A stretch of DNA of 38,978 nucleotides, taken from positions 1 to 38,978 of the forward strand of contig NZ_JAGYHF010000020.1 of assembly GCF_018336155.1 (NCBI RefSeq), in the 5' to 3' direction. A program made the translations under genes and the position numbers. Numbering within the stretch: position 1 is the first letter of the stretch; the number at the start of each line of letters is the position of its first letter. Below, piece by piece: positions 23,198 to 34,400 of the stretch. Below the pieces are notes generated by a model, which worked only from the letters and a program-made list of their open reading frames with translations, made no database searches and was not told the origin of the DNA. The stretch is from Pseudomonas rustica. GTDB lineage: Bacteria > Pseudomonadota > Gammaproteobacteria > Pseudomonadales > Pseudomonadaceae.

Positions 23198-24565
23198 TCA
23201 ACGCTCGTGTAGTGCCTCAGCCCGCGCGCGGATGATCGGCTTGAGCAGGTAGCTCAACACCGATTTCTTGCCGGTAATGATATCCACCGACGCGACCATC
23301 CCGGGAATGATCAGCAACGGCTTGTCATCCGTACCCAGATGACTGCGCTCCGTACGCACCTTGATCACGTAATACGTGGTCTTCTTGTCTTCATCGGTAA
23401 TGGTGTCGGCACCGATCTGCTCAAGCTTGGCCTTCAGGCCACCATAAATGGTGTAGTCGTACGCGGTGAATTTCACCGTGGCTTCCTGGCCCGGATGCAG
23501 GAACGCGATGTCCTGCGGGCGGATTTTTGCTTCGACCAGCAAGGTGTCGTCCAGCGGCACAATCTCCACCAAATCGCTGCCCGGCTGGATCACGCCGCCG
23601 ATGGTGTTGACCAGCAACTTGTTGACGATGCCCCGCACGGGCGAGGTGACCAGCGTACGACTGACGCGATCTTCCAGCGCCTTGCCGGTAGCGCTGGCCT
23701 TGTTCAGGTCGGTACGCGCCTCGTTGAGTTGGGTCAGCGCTTCACTGCGGAATTTGCCGCGCGTCTCGTCGATCTTGCGCTGCACTTCCTTGATCGCCGA
23801 TTCGGCACGCGGAATCGCCAAAGTTGTGGCATCGAGCTGACCACGGGTTTCCACCTCGGCACGCTTGAGACGCAAGACCTCAACCGGCGAAACTGCGCCC
23901 TGCGCCACCAACGGCTCGGACATGTTGATTTCCTGACGCTGCAAGCCGAGTTGCTGGCGGTATTGGCCCTGCTTGGAGCCGAATTCGCGCAGCTCTTGCT
24001 GACGCTGAATCAACTGTTCCTGCAAACCGCCGATCTCGTCGTGCAGTTGCTGGCGACGGCTGATATATAGCGACTCTTCGCTTTTTGCCTGACCCGGCAC
24101 GGCTTTCAGCACGTCCTCGGGGAAATTCAGCGGACGGTCATCGACTTCGGCGCTCAGACGCTCCACGCGCAGCAGCATCGACAGACGATCGGCCTCGGTT
24201 TCGCCGACGTTGGAGGCAAATCGCGTGTCGTCGAGACGAATCAGCGGTGCGCCGGCCTCAACGATCTGGCCTTCCTTGACGAACAGTTCGGAGACGATCC
24301 CGCCCTCAAGGTTCTGGATTTTCTGGATCTTCGACGACGGAATCGCCTTGCCGTCGCCCTTGGTCACTTCGTCGATCACGGCGAAATTGGCCCAGAGCAT
24401 AAGAAAAACGAAGAAGCCGATGATCGCCCAAATGGTCAGGCGCACGACGCGCGGGGCGTCCTCGATCAGCGCCTTGTTGACCTCCGGCAGCGGCTGGCCC
24501 TGCAACGATGCCGAGCCCTTGAAGTAGCGACGGATCGAATCCTTGACACCCGACTTAAGCAACAC
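23198..24565 (-). CDS. lapC: LapC, HlyD-type membrane fusion protein of the LapA type I secretion system
   Basis: 455 residues, GTG start 11 bases inside the end of lapB. Architecture: a cytoplasmic N-terminus of about 40 residues, one helix (VRLTIWAIIGFFVFLMLWANFAV), then SKIQKIQNLEGGIVSELFVKEGQIVEAGAPLIRLDD, the HlyD lipoyl half, a long coiled coil (about 115-300) and RTLVTSPVRGIVNKLLVNTIGGVIQPGSDLVEIVP, the second half, with a C-terminal beta-barrel. This is the HlyD/LapC pattern. It bridges LapB and LapE in the periplasm. It is third in lapE-lapB-lapC. Confidence 0.95.
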   Translation of the reverse strand: MLLKSGVKDSIRRYFKGSASLQGQPLPEVNKALIEDAPRVVRLTIWAIIGFFVFLMLWANFAVIDEVTKGDGKAIPSSKIQKIQNLEGGIVSELFVKEGQIVEAGAPLIRLDDTRFASNVGETEADRLSMLLRVERLSAEVDDRPLNFPEDVLKAVPGQAKSEESLYISRRQQLHDEIGGLQEQLIQRQQELREFGSKQGQYRQQLGLQRQEINMSEPLVAQGAVSPVEVLRLKRAEVETRGQLDATTLAIPRAESAIKEVQRKIDETRGKFRSEALTQLNEARTDLNKASATGKALEDRVSRTLVTSPVRGIVNKLLVNTIGGVIQPGSDLVEIVPLDDTLLVEAKIRPQDIAFLHPGQEATVKFTAYDYTIYGGLKAKLEQIGADTITDEDKKTTYYVIKVRTERSHLGTDDKPLLIIPGMVASVDIITGKKSVLSYLLKPIIRARAEALHER

Positions 24566-26720
24566 TGATCTGCCCCTTCTTCAACGCTTCCATCACGGCG
24601 GCTTTCGGGCCATCGGCGAGAATCTGACCACGGTCGACCACCAACAGGCGATCGACCAGCGACAACAGTGAAGCCCGGTGCGTGACCAGTATCACGGTCT
24701 TGTTTTCAATCACTGCCGCGAGGCGTTGCTTGAGGCGTTCTTCGCCGGTGTTGTCCATCGCGCTGGTGGGTTCATCCATCAGCAGAATCGGCGGATTGAG
24801 CAACAGCGCGCGGGCCAGCGCGACGTTCTGCCGTTGGCCACCGGAGAGGTTCTGCCCGCGCTCGCCGACTTGCAGCTCGTAGCCTTGCGGGTGCAGACGC
24901 GCGAATTCGTGGACGCCGGCCAGTTCGGCGGCTTGCAGCACCAGTTCGTCTTCTACATAACGCGCACCGGAAACGAGGTTGTCACGCAGGGTGCCGGCCA
25001 GCAGTTGGATGTCTTGCGGCACGTAGCCGATGTTGTAGCGCAGCTCGCTGACGTCGATCTGGCGAATGTCCACACCGTCGACCAGCAAGGCGCCATCGTC
25101 CGGCTGATAGAGGCCAACCAGCAGTTTGGCCAGGGAGCTTTTGCCCGAGCCACTGCGACCGATGATGCCGATTTTTTCGCCGGGACGGATCACCAGGTTG
25201 ATGTTCTTCAGCGCCGGGTTCTGTTGTTCCGGGTAGGTGAAGTTGAGCTGGCGGCACTCGATGGCGCCTTGCAAAACCTTGCGGCTCAGCGGGCGCTCTT
25301 CGAAGTTGCGCTCTTGCGGCAGCTCCATCATTTGATCGACCGAGGTCATGGTCACCCGCGCCTGTTGATAGCGGGTCAGCAGACCGGACAGCGAGGCCAG
25401 CGGGCTCAGCGCGCGACCGCTGAGCATGTAGCAAGCGATCAGACCGCCCATGCTCAGGTGCCCGTCGATGATCTGGTACACGCCGAAGACGATCATGATC
25501 ACCCCGGCCAGTTGCTGGATCAGCAGGGTGATGTTCATCGCCAGGCCGGAAAGCATTTTCACCCGCAGTTCGAGGCGGCTGAGGGTGCCGATGGTCTGTT
25601 CCCACTGGTACTGGCGTTCGCTTTCGGCGTTGTTGACCTTCACCGCGTCGAGACCGGCGAGGGTTTCGATCAGGCTCGACTGACGCTCGGCGCCAAGGGC
25701 CATGGTGCGTTCCATGGTGGCCACCAGCGGCTTCTGCAAGGCGTAGCCGATCAGTAAAGCAATCGGGAACGCCAGCACCGGAATCCACACCAGATGCCCG
25801 CCAAGAATGGCGATGACGATGAAGATCAGGATGGTGAACGGCAGGTCGATCAGGCTGGTCAGCGTCAGCGAAGCGAGGAAATCGCGCAGGCTCTGAAACT
25901 CGTGAATGTTCTGCGCAAAGCTGCCGACTCGCGCCGGGCGATATTTCATCGACATGCCGACGATGCGCTCGAACAGCGTCGCCGAGATGATCAGGTCGGT
26001 TTTCTTGCCGGCCAGATCCAGGCACAAACTGCGCAGGCTCTTGAGGATCAGGTCGAACAGGTAAGCGCCGGTAATCCCGAGGGCCAAGACCCACAGGGTC
26101 GCTTCGGCCTGGTTCGGCACCACGCGGTCGTAGACGTTCATCACAAACAGCGGCGCGGCCATTGCAATGATGTTGATCAGGAAACTCGCGGCAATCGCAT
26201 CGGCATACAGCCAGCGCGAACGCTTGAGAGTGTCGCGGAACCACGAGCGCGCGCGCGGAATCAGCGTGCCGTGGTTAACGTCGAATTTGTGTTGCGGCTG
26301 GGCGAAGAAGACTTTGCCGGTGTAATCGTCGGCGAGCAGTTCGCGGCTGACCACGGACTCGCCGCCGTCGCTTTCGCTGAGCAGCACCCGCGCTTCGTCG
26401 TCACCTTGCCAGCCCAACAGGACGGCGCTGCGGCCATCCTTGAGCAGCAACAGCGCGGGCATGGCGATCGCCGGAATTTCTTCCAGTTTGCGCTGCAACA
26501 CCCGCCCTTGCAGGCCGGCGCGAGCCGCCGCGCGGGGCAGCAACTCGACACTCAAACGTTGTTTGGGCAGCGGCAGGCCGGTGGTCAGCATCGCCGCGCT
26601 GGCAGGCTTCTGATGGAGCATGCAAAGGGCGAGCAGACCGTCCAGTAACGGATCGTCGTGCAACGCGCGTGGATCATGACTGAGATGAACTCGACTGACT
26701 TCTGATTCCACGCTCGACAC
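24555..26720 (-). CDS. lapB: LapB, ABC transporter of the LapA type I secretion system
   Basis: 721 residues, GTG start, 24 bp after lapE. Residues about 20-150 form a C39-peptidase-like domain that reads as a non-catalytic substrate-docking CLD. The transmembrane domain spans about 170-440. The nucleotide-binding domain has Walker A GRSGSGKSS (521-529), signature LSGGQ (625-629), Walker B ILLMDEP (645-651) and switch His681. LapB proteins energise export of the giant adhesin LapA, whose gene lies just beyond lapE in the opposite direction. Confidence 0.95.
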   Translation of the reverse strand: MSSVESEVSRVHLSHDPRALHDDPLLDGLLALCMLHQKPASAAMLTTGLPLPKQRLSVELLPRAAARAGLQGRVLQRKLEEIPAIAMPALLLLKDGRSAVLLGWQGDDEARVLLSESDGGESVVSRELLADDYTGKVFFAQPQHKFDVNHGTLIPRARSWFRDTLKRSRWLYADAIAASFLINIIAMAAPLFVMNVYDRVVPNQAEATLWVLALGITGAYLFDLILKSLRSLCLDLAGKKTDLIISATLFERIVGMSMKYRPARVGSFAQNIHEFQSLRDFLASLTLTSLIDLPFTILIFIVIAILGGHLVWIPVLAFPIALLIGYALQKPLVATMERTMALGAERQSSLIETLAGLDAVKVNNAESERQYQWEQTIGTLSRLELRVKMLSGLAMNITLLIQQLAGVIMIVFGVYQIIDGHLSMGGLIACYMLSGRALSPLASLSGLLTRYQQARVTMTSVDQMMELPQERNFEERPLSRKVLQGAIECRQLNFTYPEQQNPALKNINLVIRPGEKIGIIGRSGSGKSSLAKLLVGLYQPDDGALLVDGVDIRQIDVSELRYNIGYVPQDIQLLAGTLRDNLVSGARYVEDELVLQAAELAGVHEFARLHPQGYELQVGERGQNLSGGQRQNVALARALLLNPPILLMDEPTSAMDNTGEERLKQRLAAVIENKTVILVTHRASLLSLVDRLLVVDRGQILADGPKAAVMEALKKGQISVA

Positions 26721-26744
26721 TCTTTAACAGTTGAAAGGGATAAC

Positions 26745-28094
26745 TCAATTCATCCCAGGCAGCTGAACCTTGGGCTTCACGTCGTTCTGCACAACGGATG
26801 CCAACGGCGCGACCACTCCCTGGCTTCTGAGCAACTCGCCCATGGTCGCCTTGATTCGGTACTGAGTAAATAACTGAATGTTTTTGATTTCAGCCAGACG
26901 CCGCGATGCGGTGAACAGCTCGTTTTCGCTGTCGAGCAAATCGAGCAGGGTGCGTTCGCCGAGGCTGAATTGACGCTGATAAGCAGTGCGCACGGCGGTG
27001 CTGTGATCAACGTATTGCTGCGCGATCGGCACCTGCGCGTTGGCGTTGTTCAAAGCGTTCCAGGCCAGGCCCAGCTCTTCGTTCAACTGACGCAGGGCGT
27101 TGTTGCGGATGTCCAACGCCTGGTTCGACAGGTACGACTTCGATTCCAGATCAGCCTTGTTACTGCCACCGGAATAGAGGTTGAAGCGCATGCGCAGCAT
27201 GGCTTGCCACTCGTTGTTGTGACCGTTCTGGCCATCGATATCGTTGTCGGCGGTGCGGCCCAGTTCAGCGTCGAAACGCGGGTAGAAGGTCGACTTGGCG
27301 GTCTCGTACTGCTTCTCGGCAGCGGCGATGTCGGACTCGGCCGAACGCAGGATCGGGCTGTTTTCGACCATCTGCGTGCGCGCTTCATTGAGGTTGGCCG
27401 GCATCATCGCGATGAACGGCGCCGGGCGCTCCAGCTGATCCGGCATCTGGCCGACGGCGCTGAGGAAGTTGGTTTCCGAGTCGGCGAGGTTGGTCTGCTC
27501 GGTGATCAGGTTGTTGCGGGCCTGAGCCATACGCGCTTCAGCCTGATCAAGGTCGGCGCCGCTGCCGACGCCGCGCTGGGTGCGCAACTGGATCTGGTCG
27601 TAGATACGCTGGTGGCTCTTGAGGTTTTCTTCGGCCAGACGCACGAACTCGCGACGGGTCAGCACGTCCAAATAAACCTGGGCGACGGTTAACGCGGTGC
27701 GCTCGGAGGTGCCGAGCAACGAGTAAGCGCGGGAGTTAACGGTGGCTTGTTGACGCCCGACTTCGCTGGAAGTGGCAAAACCGTCAAAAACCATTTGCGA
27801 GAGACGTAAACTTGACTCGCTGCGGTTCAGGGTTTCGTAGTGGTTACCGGAATCGGCGCGCGTGGTCACGCTGTCGGTGCCCTCACGGCCATAACCACCC
27901 AGCAGATCGACCTTCGGCAGGTATCCACCTTTCGCTGCTCTTAATTGATAATCCGCCGCCAAACGACTGTTGACCCCTGCCTGGATCTCCGGATGGACAT
28001 CCAATGCCTGCTGCATGGCTTCTGGTAAGGATTGTGCTTGTACAAAAGAGGCGGCGAGAGCGAAGGGTACGGCGAAAAGCAGGGGCGAACGCAT
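26745..28094 (-). CDS. lapE: LapE, TolC-like outer membrane protein for LapA secretion
   Basis: 449 residues from ATG 28094 (MRSPLLFAVPFALAASFVQAQ), which starts a good signal peptide cut after AQA; the longer frame to 28193 adds 33 unlikely residues. TolC-family repeats are visible: SLPEAMQQALDVHPEIQAGVNSRLAADYQLRAAKGGYLPKVDL and a second half with LRSAESDIAAAEKQYETAKSTFYPRFDAELG, plus GERTLLDLLDSENELFTASRRLAEIKN. LapE holds LapA at the outer membrane in the current model, with the LapA N-terminus plugged in its pore. It is divergent from lapA. Confidence 0.94.
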   Translation of the reverse strand: MRSPLLFAVPFALAASFVQAQSLPEAMQQALDVHPEIQAGVNSRLAADYQLRAAKGGYLPKVDLLGGYGREGTDSVTTRADSGNHYETLNRSESSLRLSQMVFDGFATSSEVGRQQATVNSRAYSLLGTSERTALTVAQVYLDVLTRREFVRLAEENLKSHQRIYDQIQLRTQRGVGSGADLDQAEARMAQARNNLITEQTNLADSETNFLSAVGQMPDQLERPAPFIAMMPANLNEARTQMVENSPILRSAESDIAAAEKQYETAKSTFYPRFDAELGRTADNDIDGQNGHNNEWQAMLRMRFNLYSGGSNKADLESKSYLSNQALDIRNNALRQLNEELGLAWNALNNANAQVPIAQQYVDHSTAVRTAYQRQFSLGERTLLDLLDSENELFTASRRLAEIKNIQLFTQYRIKATMGELLRSQGVVAPLASVVQNDVKPKVQLPGMN

Positions 28095-28285
28095 GGTAGG
28101 AATTTCCCAGAACTTCTTGTCTTGAATCACAGCAAAAACGGGGCGCTGCGTCGGATGATGGCAACCAGATTGACCGTATGTCGGAAAGTTCAAAACAGGA
28201 ACTGGATCACACGCTGAAGGACGGGTCGCCGCGGAAATATCAATGTGACATTACTGGGGCGATTGTTTAGGATGGCACCCAGAAG

Positions 28286-28299
28286 GTCAATAGTTTGGC
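28286..28299 (+). promoter_or_regulatory. FleQ-box-like site 1 upstream of lapA
   Basis: GTCAATAGTTTGGC agrees at 11 of 14 positions with the FleQ consensus GTCAATAAATTGAC as I remember it. FleQ, a c-di-GMP-responsive regulator, is known to act on lapA in Pseudomonas. Confidence 0.4.
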
Positions 28300-28324
28300 A
28301 TAAAGTTAATAGCGAAAGAGTCTA

Positions 28325-28338
28325 GCCAAATAATTGAC
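28325..28338 (+). promoter_or_regulatory. FleQ-box-like site 2 upstream of lapA
   Basis: GCCAAATAATTGAC agrees at 11 of 14 positions with GTCAATAAATTGAC and overlaps the candidate -35 hexamer of lapA. It lies 39 bases (start to start) after site 1, near four helical turns, which would put both on similar faces of the DNA. Confidence 0.42.
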
Positions 28339-28452
28339 GATTAGACGCGTCAAACTTGCTACGCAAAATTTAAAAGTACGTCCAGACTGAATCGGCGCCC
28401 ATGCCATCAGGTCCATGGAAGTCAACTGAACGTGACACCCGGAGAGTCTTCA

Positions 28453-31400
28453 ATGAGCAGTGTTGTTGCCATCGTCAAAAGCATTGTTGGTCAGGTATTC
28501 GTGGTGTCACCAGAGGGCGTGCGTCGCGTACTCGTTGAAGGCGATCGCCTGTTTGTCGGCGACCAGATCGACACCGGCCTCTCCGGCGCCGTGTCGCTTG
28601 AATTGGCAGATGGCCGCACCCTCGATCTGGGTCGCGAAACGCAGTGGAGCGCCAACGTGCCCGACTCCAGCACTGACCTTGCCGAAGCCACCGCGCAGGC
28701 AGCGCCTTCTGTAGAAGAATTGCAGCAAGCCATCGCCGCCGGTGTCGACCCGACGACCGCCCTCGACGCCACCGCTGCCGGCCCAAGCGCCGCAGGCACT
28801 GGCGGTGCTGCCGGTGGTGGCCACAGTTTCGTGATGCTCGACGCCACCGCTGGCCGCGTTGACCCGACGATTGGCTTCCCGACCGCAGGCATCAACGCTG
28901 CCGGGCAGACCACGCAAGACATCACCGGCGGGCAGACCACCGACACCACCACGAATGCCCTGCGCGATTCGACCCTGAGCGTCAGCGCCACACCGACCAT
29001 CACCGAAGCCGGTGGCGTGCTGGTGTACACCGCGACCCTGACTCAGGCGCCGCTGACCGACCTGACCATCACCCTGTCCAACGGCGCGGTGATTGTGGTT
29101 CCGGCCGGTTCCACCACGGGCACCGTCAACGTGCCGCTGGCGCCGAACGACACTGTTTATAACGACTCGACCCAGATCGACGTGACCGTCACCGGCACCA
29201 CCGGCGGCAACGGCATCACCGTAGCCCCGCCGACCGTCCCGGCCACGACCCAGGTCACCGACACCATCGACACCACCACCGTCACTTTGACGGCGGGCAC
29301 GAATGTCACCGAAGGCGGCCAGATCACCTACACCGCGACCCTGACCAACCCGGCGCAAACGCCGGTGACCGTCACCCTGTCGAACGGCTCGACCATCACC
29401 ATTGGCGCGGGCCAGACCACCGGCACCGTCAACGTGCCAACGCCGCCGAACGACGTCTATAACAACGGCAGCACCGTCACCACGACCATCACTGGTGCCA
29501 CCGGTGGCAACTTCGAAAATCTGGTGCCAAACCCGACGCCAGCGACCACCACCATTACCGATTCGGTGGACACCACCACGGTCACTCTGACCGCTGGCTC
29601 GACCGTCACCGAAGGCGGTCAGATCACTTACACCGCGACCCTGACCAACCCGGCGCAGACGCCGGTGACCGTCACTCTGTCGAACGGCTCGACAATCACC
29701 ATCGAAGCCGGCCAGACCTCGGGCGTCGTCAACGTGCCGACCCCAGCCAATGACGTCTATAACAACGGCAGCACTGTCAGCACCACGATTACCGGCACCA
29801 CCGGTGGCAACTTCGAAAATCTGGTGCCGAACCCGACGCCAGCGACCACCACCATTACCGATTCGGTGGACACCACCACGGTCACGCTGACCGCTGGCTC
29901 GACCGTCACTGAAGGCGGTCAGATCACCTACACCGCGACCCTGACCAACCCGGCGCAGACGCCGGTGACCGTCACTCTGTCGAACGGCTCGACCATTACC
30001 ATCGAAGCCGGCCAGACCACTGGCGTCGTCAACGTGCCGACAGCGGCCAATGACGTCTACAACAACGGCAGCACCGTCACCACCACCATCACTGGTGCCA
30101 CCGGTGGCAACTTCGAAAATCTGGTGCCAAACCCGACGCCGGCAGTGACCACCATCACCGATTCGATCGACACCACCACGGTCACGCTGACCGCTGGCTC
30201 GACCGTCACCGAAGGCGGTCAGATCACTTACACCGCGACCCTGACCAACCCGGCGCAGACGCCGGTGACCGTCACCCTGTCGAACGGCTCGACCATCACC
30301 ATCGAAGCCGGCCAGACCACTGGCGTCGTCAACGTGCCGACCCCAGCCAATGACGTCTACAACAACGGCAGCACTGTCAGCACCACGATTACCGGCACCA
30401 CCGGTGGCAACTTCGAAAATCTGGTGCCGAACCCGACGCCGGCAGTAACCACCATCACCGATTCGATCGACACCACCAACGTCAGCCTCACCGCCACCGG
30501 CACCGTCGTTGAAGGTGGCCAGATCACCTACACCGCGACCCTGACCAACGCCGCGCAAACCCCGGTGACGATCACCCTGTCGAACGGTTCGACCATCACC
30601 ATTGAAGCCGGCAAAACCACCGGCACCGTCAACGTGCCGACAGCGGCCAATGACGTCTACAACAATGGCAGCACTGTCAGCACCACGATCACTGGTGCAA
30701 CCGGCGGCAACTTCGAAAACCTGGTGCCAAATCCGACGCCAGCAGTAACCACCATCACTGATTCGGTCGACACCACCAACGTCAGCCTCACCGCCACCGG
30801 CACCGTCGTTGAAGGTGGCCAGATCACCTACACCGCGACCCTGACCAACGCCGCGCAAACCCCGGTGACGATCACCCTGTCGAACGGTTCGACCATCACC
30901 ATTGAAGCCGGCAAAACCACCGGCAGCGTCAACGTGCCGACAGCGGCCAACGACGTCTACAACAATGGCAGCACGGTCAGCACCACGATTACCGGCGCTA
31001 CCGGTGGCAACTTCGAAAACCTGGTGCCGAACACCACGCCAGCGACCACCACGATTACCGATTCGATCGACACCACCAATCTGTCGCTGTCCGCGACCGG
31101 CACCGTTGCTGAAGGCGGCTCGATCGTTTACACCGCAACCCTGACCAATCCGGCCGGCACGCCGGTCACCGTGACCCTGAGCAACGGCTCGGTGATCACC
31201 ATCGACGCCGGCAAGACCACCGGCACCGTGACCGTCGCGGCACCGGCGGATGACGTTTATAAAGACGCCGGCCAAGTCGAAGTCAGCATCAATAACGTCA
31301 CTGGCGGCAATTTCGAGAACCTGGTGCCGAGCACCGTTCCGGCCGTCACCGAAGTGACCGACACCGTCGACACCTCGACCGTGAAACTGACGGCTGACAC

Positions 31401-34400
31401 CTCGGTGGCTGAAGGCGGCACCCTCACTTACACCGCGACCGTTGGCGCGCCAGTCACCGGCTCGCCGGTTGTCGTGACCTTGGCCAACGGCCAGAACATC
31501 ACCATCGCGGTCGGCCAAACCACCGGCACCGTGACCACCACCGCGCCGAACGACGCGCTGGCCGGCAACGCGCCGCTGAGCAACTCGATCACCAATGTCA
31601 GCGGTGGCAATTACGAAAATCTGGTCGCCGACAAAACTCCGGTCTCCACTAACGTCACCGATGTTGCCGACACCACTAACCTGTCGCTCAGCGCCACCGG
31701 TTCTGTGGCTGAAGGCGGTTCGATCGTTTACACCGCAACCCTGACCAACCCGGCCGGCACACCGGTGACCGTGACCCTGTCGAACGGCTCGGTGATCACC
31801 ATCGAAGCGGGCAAAACCACCGGCACCGTGACCGTCGCTGCGCCTGCCGATGACGTCTATAAAGACGCCGGCAAAGTCGAAGTCAGCATCGACAACGCCA
31901 CCGGTGGCAACTTCGAGAATCTGGTGCCGAGCACTGTTCCGGCTGTCACCGAAGTGACCGACACCCTCGACACGTCGACCGTCAAACTGACCGCTGACAC
32001 CACCGTGGCTGAAGGCGGCACCGTCACCTACACCGCGACCGTTGGCGCGCCGGTCACCGGTTCGCCTGTCGTCGTGACCTTGGCCAATGGCCAAACCATC
32101 ACCATCGCGGTCGGCCAGACCACCGGCACCGTAACCGCCACTGCACCGAACGATGCGTTGACCGGCCATGCGCCGCTGACCACTTCGATCACTGAGGTTT
32201 CCGGCGGTAACTACGAAAATCTGGTGGCTGACAAAACTCCGGTCAGCACCACCGTCACCGACACCACCGACACCACCAATCTGTCCCTCAGCGCCACCGG
32301 CACTGTGGCGGAAGGCGGTTCGATCGTTTACACCGCGACCCTGACCAACGCTGCCGGCTCGCCCGTTACCGTAACCTTGTCGAACGGCGCCGTGATCACC
32401 ATCGAGGCCGGTAAAACCACCGGCACCGTGACCGTCGCCGCACCTGCCGATGACGTCTATATAGACGCTGGCAAAGTCGAAGTGAGCATCAAGGACGCCA
32501 CCGGCGGCGACTTCGAGAACCTCGTTCCGAGCACCACCCCAGCCGTCACCGACGTGACCGACACCATCGACACCTCGACGGTGAAACTGACCGCGACCGA
32601 GACCGCTGCTGAAGGTGGCACCGTCACTTACACCGCGACCGTCGGCGCGCCAGTCACCGGTTCGCCGGTTGTCGTGACCCTGGCCAACGGTCAGACCATC
32701 ACCATCGCCGTCGGCCAGACCACCGGCACCGCGACCGCCATCGCACCGAACGATGCGTTGACCGGTCATGCACCGCTGACCAACTCGATCACCGAAGTCA
32801 GCGGCGGCAACTACGAAAATCTGGTCGCTGATAAAACCCCGGTCAGCACCACCGTGACCGACACCACTGACACCACCAACCTGACGCTCAGCGCCACCGG
32901 TACCGTGGCTGAAGGCGGTTCGATCGTTTACACCGCGACCCTGACCAACGCAGCAGGCTCGCCAGTCACCGTGACCCTGAGCAACGGCTCGGTAATCACC
33001 ATCGACGCTGGCAAAACCACCGGCACCGTGACCGTCGCTGCGCCTGCCGATGACGTCTACAAAGACGCCGGCAAAGTCGAAGTGACCATCAAGGACGCCA
33101 CTGGCGGCGACTTCGAGAACCTTGTACCGAGCACCACGCCAGCCGTCACCGACGTGACCGACACCCTCGACACCTCGACCGTGAAATTGACCGCGACCGA
33201 GACCGCTGCTGAAGGTGGCACCGTCACTTACACCGCGACCGTCGGCGCGCCAGTCACCGGTTCGCCTGTCGTCGTGACCCTGGCAAACGGCCAAAGCATC
33301 ACCATCGCTGTCGGCCAAACCACCGGCACCGTGTCGACCACCGCACCGAACGACGTGCTGGCCGGCCACGCGCCGCTGACCAACTCGATCACCAATGTCA
33401 GCGGCGGCAACTACGAAAATCTGGTCGCCGACAAAACCCCGGTCAGCACCACCGTGACCGACACCGTCGACACCACCACCGTTTCGCTGACCGCCACCGG
33501 CAACGTCAACGAAGGCGGGCAGATCGTCTACACCGCGACGCTGACTAACCCGGCCGGCACCCCGGTGACCGTGACCCTGAGCAACGGTTCGACCATCACC
33601 ATCGACGCCGGCAAGACCACCGGCACCGTGACCGTTCCTGCGCCTGCCGATGACGCCTACAAAGACGCCGGCAAAGTCGAAGTGACCATCAAGGGCACCG
33701 ACGGCGGCAATTTCGAAAACCTGGTGGCCAATCCGACACCAGCGGTGACCAACGTCGCCGACACCATCAACACCACGCACCTGACCCTCAGCGCTGAAAG
33801 CTATGTGCTCGAAGGCACCTCGATCACCTACACCGCGACCCTGACCAACGCCGCGCAAACGCCGGTGACCGTCAACCTGAGCAACGGCCAGACCATCACC
33901 ATCGAGGCTGGCAAAACCAGCGGTTCGGTGACCATCGCCGCGCCGAGCGATGACGTTTACAAAGACGTCAGCAAGCTCACCGTGACCATGACCGATGCCA
34001 CCGGCGGTAACTTCGAAAAACTCGACGTCAGCAAGACCCCGGTCAGCACCACCGTCAATGACACCGTCGACAAAACCACGCTGACCCTCAGCGCCAGCGA
34101 CACCGTCAGCGAAGGTGGCCAGATCACCTACACCGCGACCCTGAGCAATCCGGCCGGCACCGCGATGACCGTGACCCTGGCCAACGGCGCAGTGATCAAC
34201 ATTGCTGCCGGTGCGACCAGCGGTTCGGTGAATTTCGCCGCGCCTGCCAACACCCCGTACATTGACGGCGGCAAAGTACAGACCGCGATTGCCAGCCACA
34301 GCGGCGGCAACTTCGAGCAGGTCGATGCCAACCGTTCGGCGGTGGTTACCACCGTCACCGACACCGTCGACACCACCAATATCAGCCTGAGCGCCACCGG

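Larger units (their letters stand above)
28095..28452. promoter_or_regulatory. lapE/lapA divergent intergenic region
   Basis: 358 bp, clearly AT-richer than the flanking genes, no gene seen. Toward lapA it holds a possible -35 TTGACG (28334-28339), 17 bases, then TGCTAC (28357-28362), a weak -10, and a good ribosome binding site GGAGAG 7 bases before the lapA ATG. Two FleQ-box-like sequences lie just upstream (separate entries). The lapE promoter was not recognised. Confidence 0.5.
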
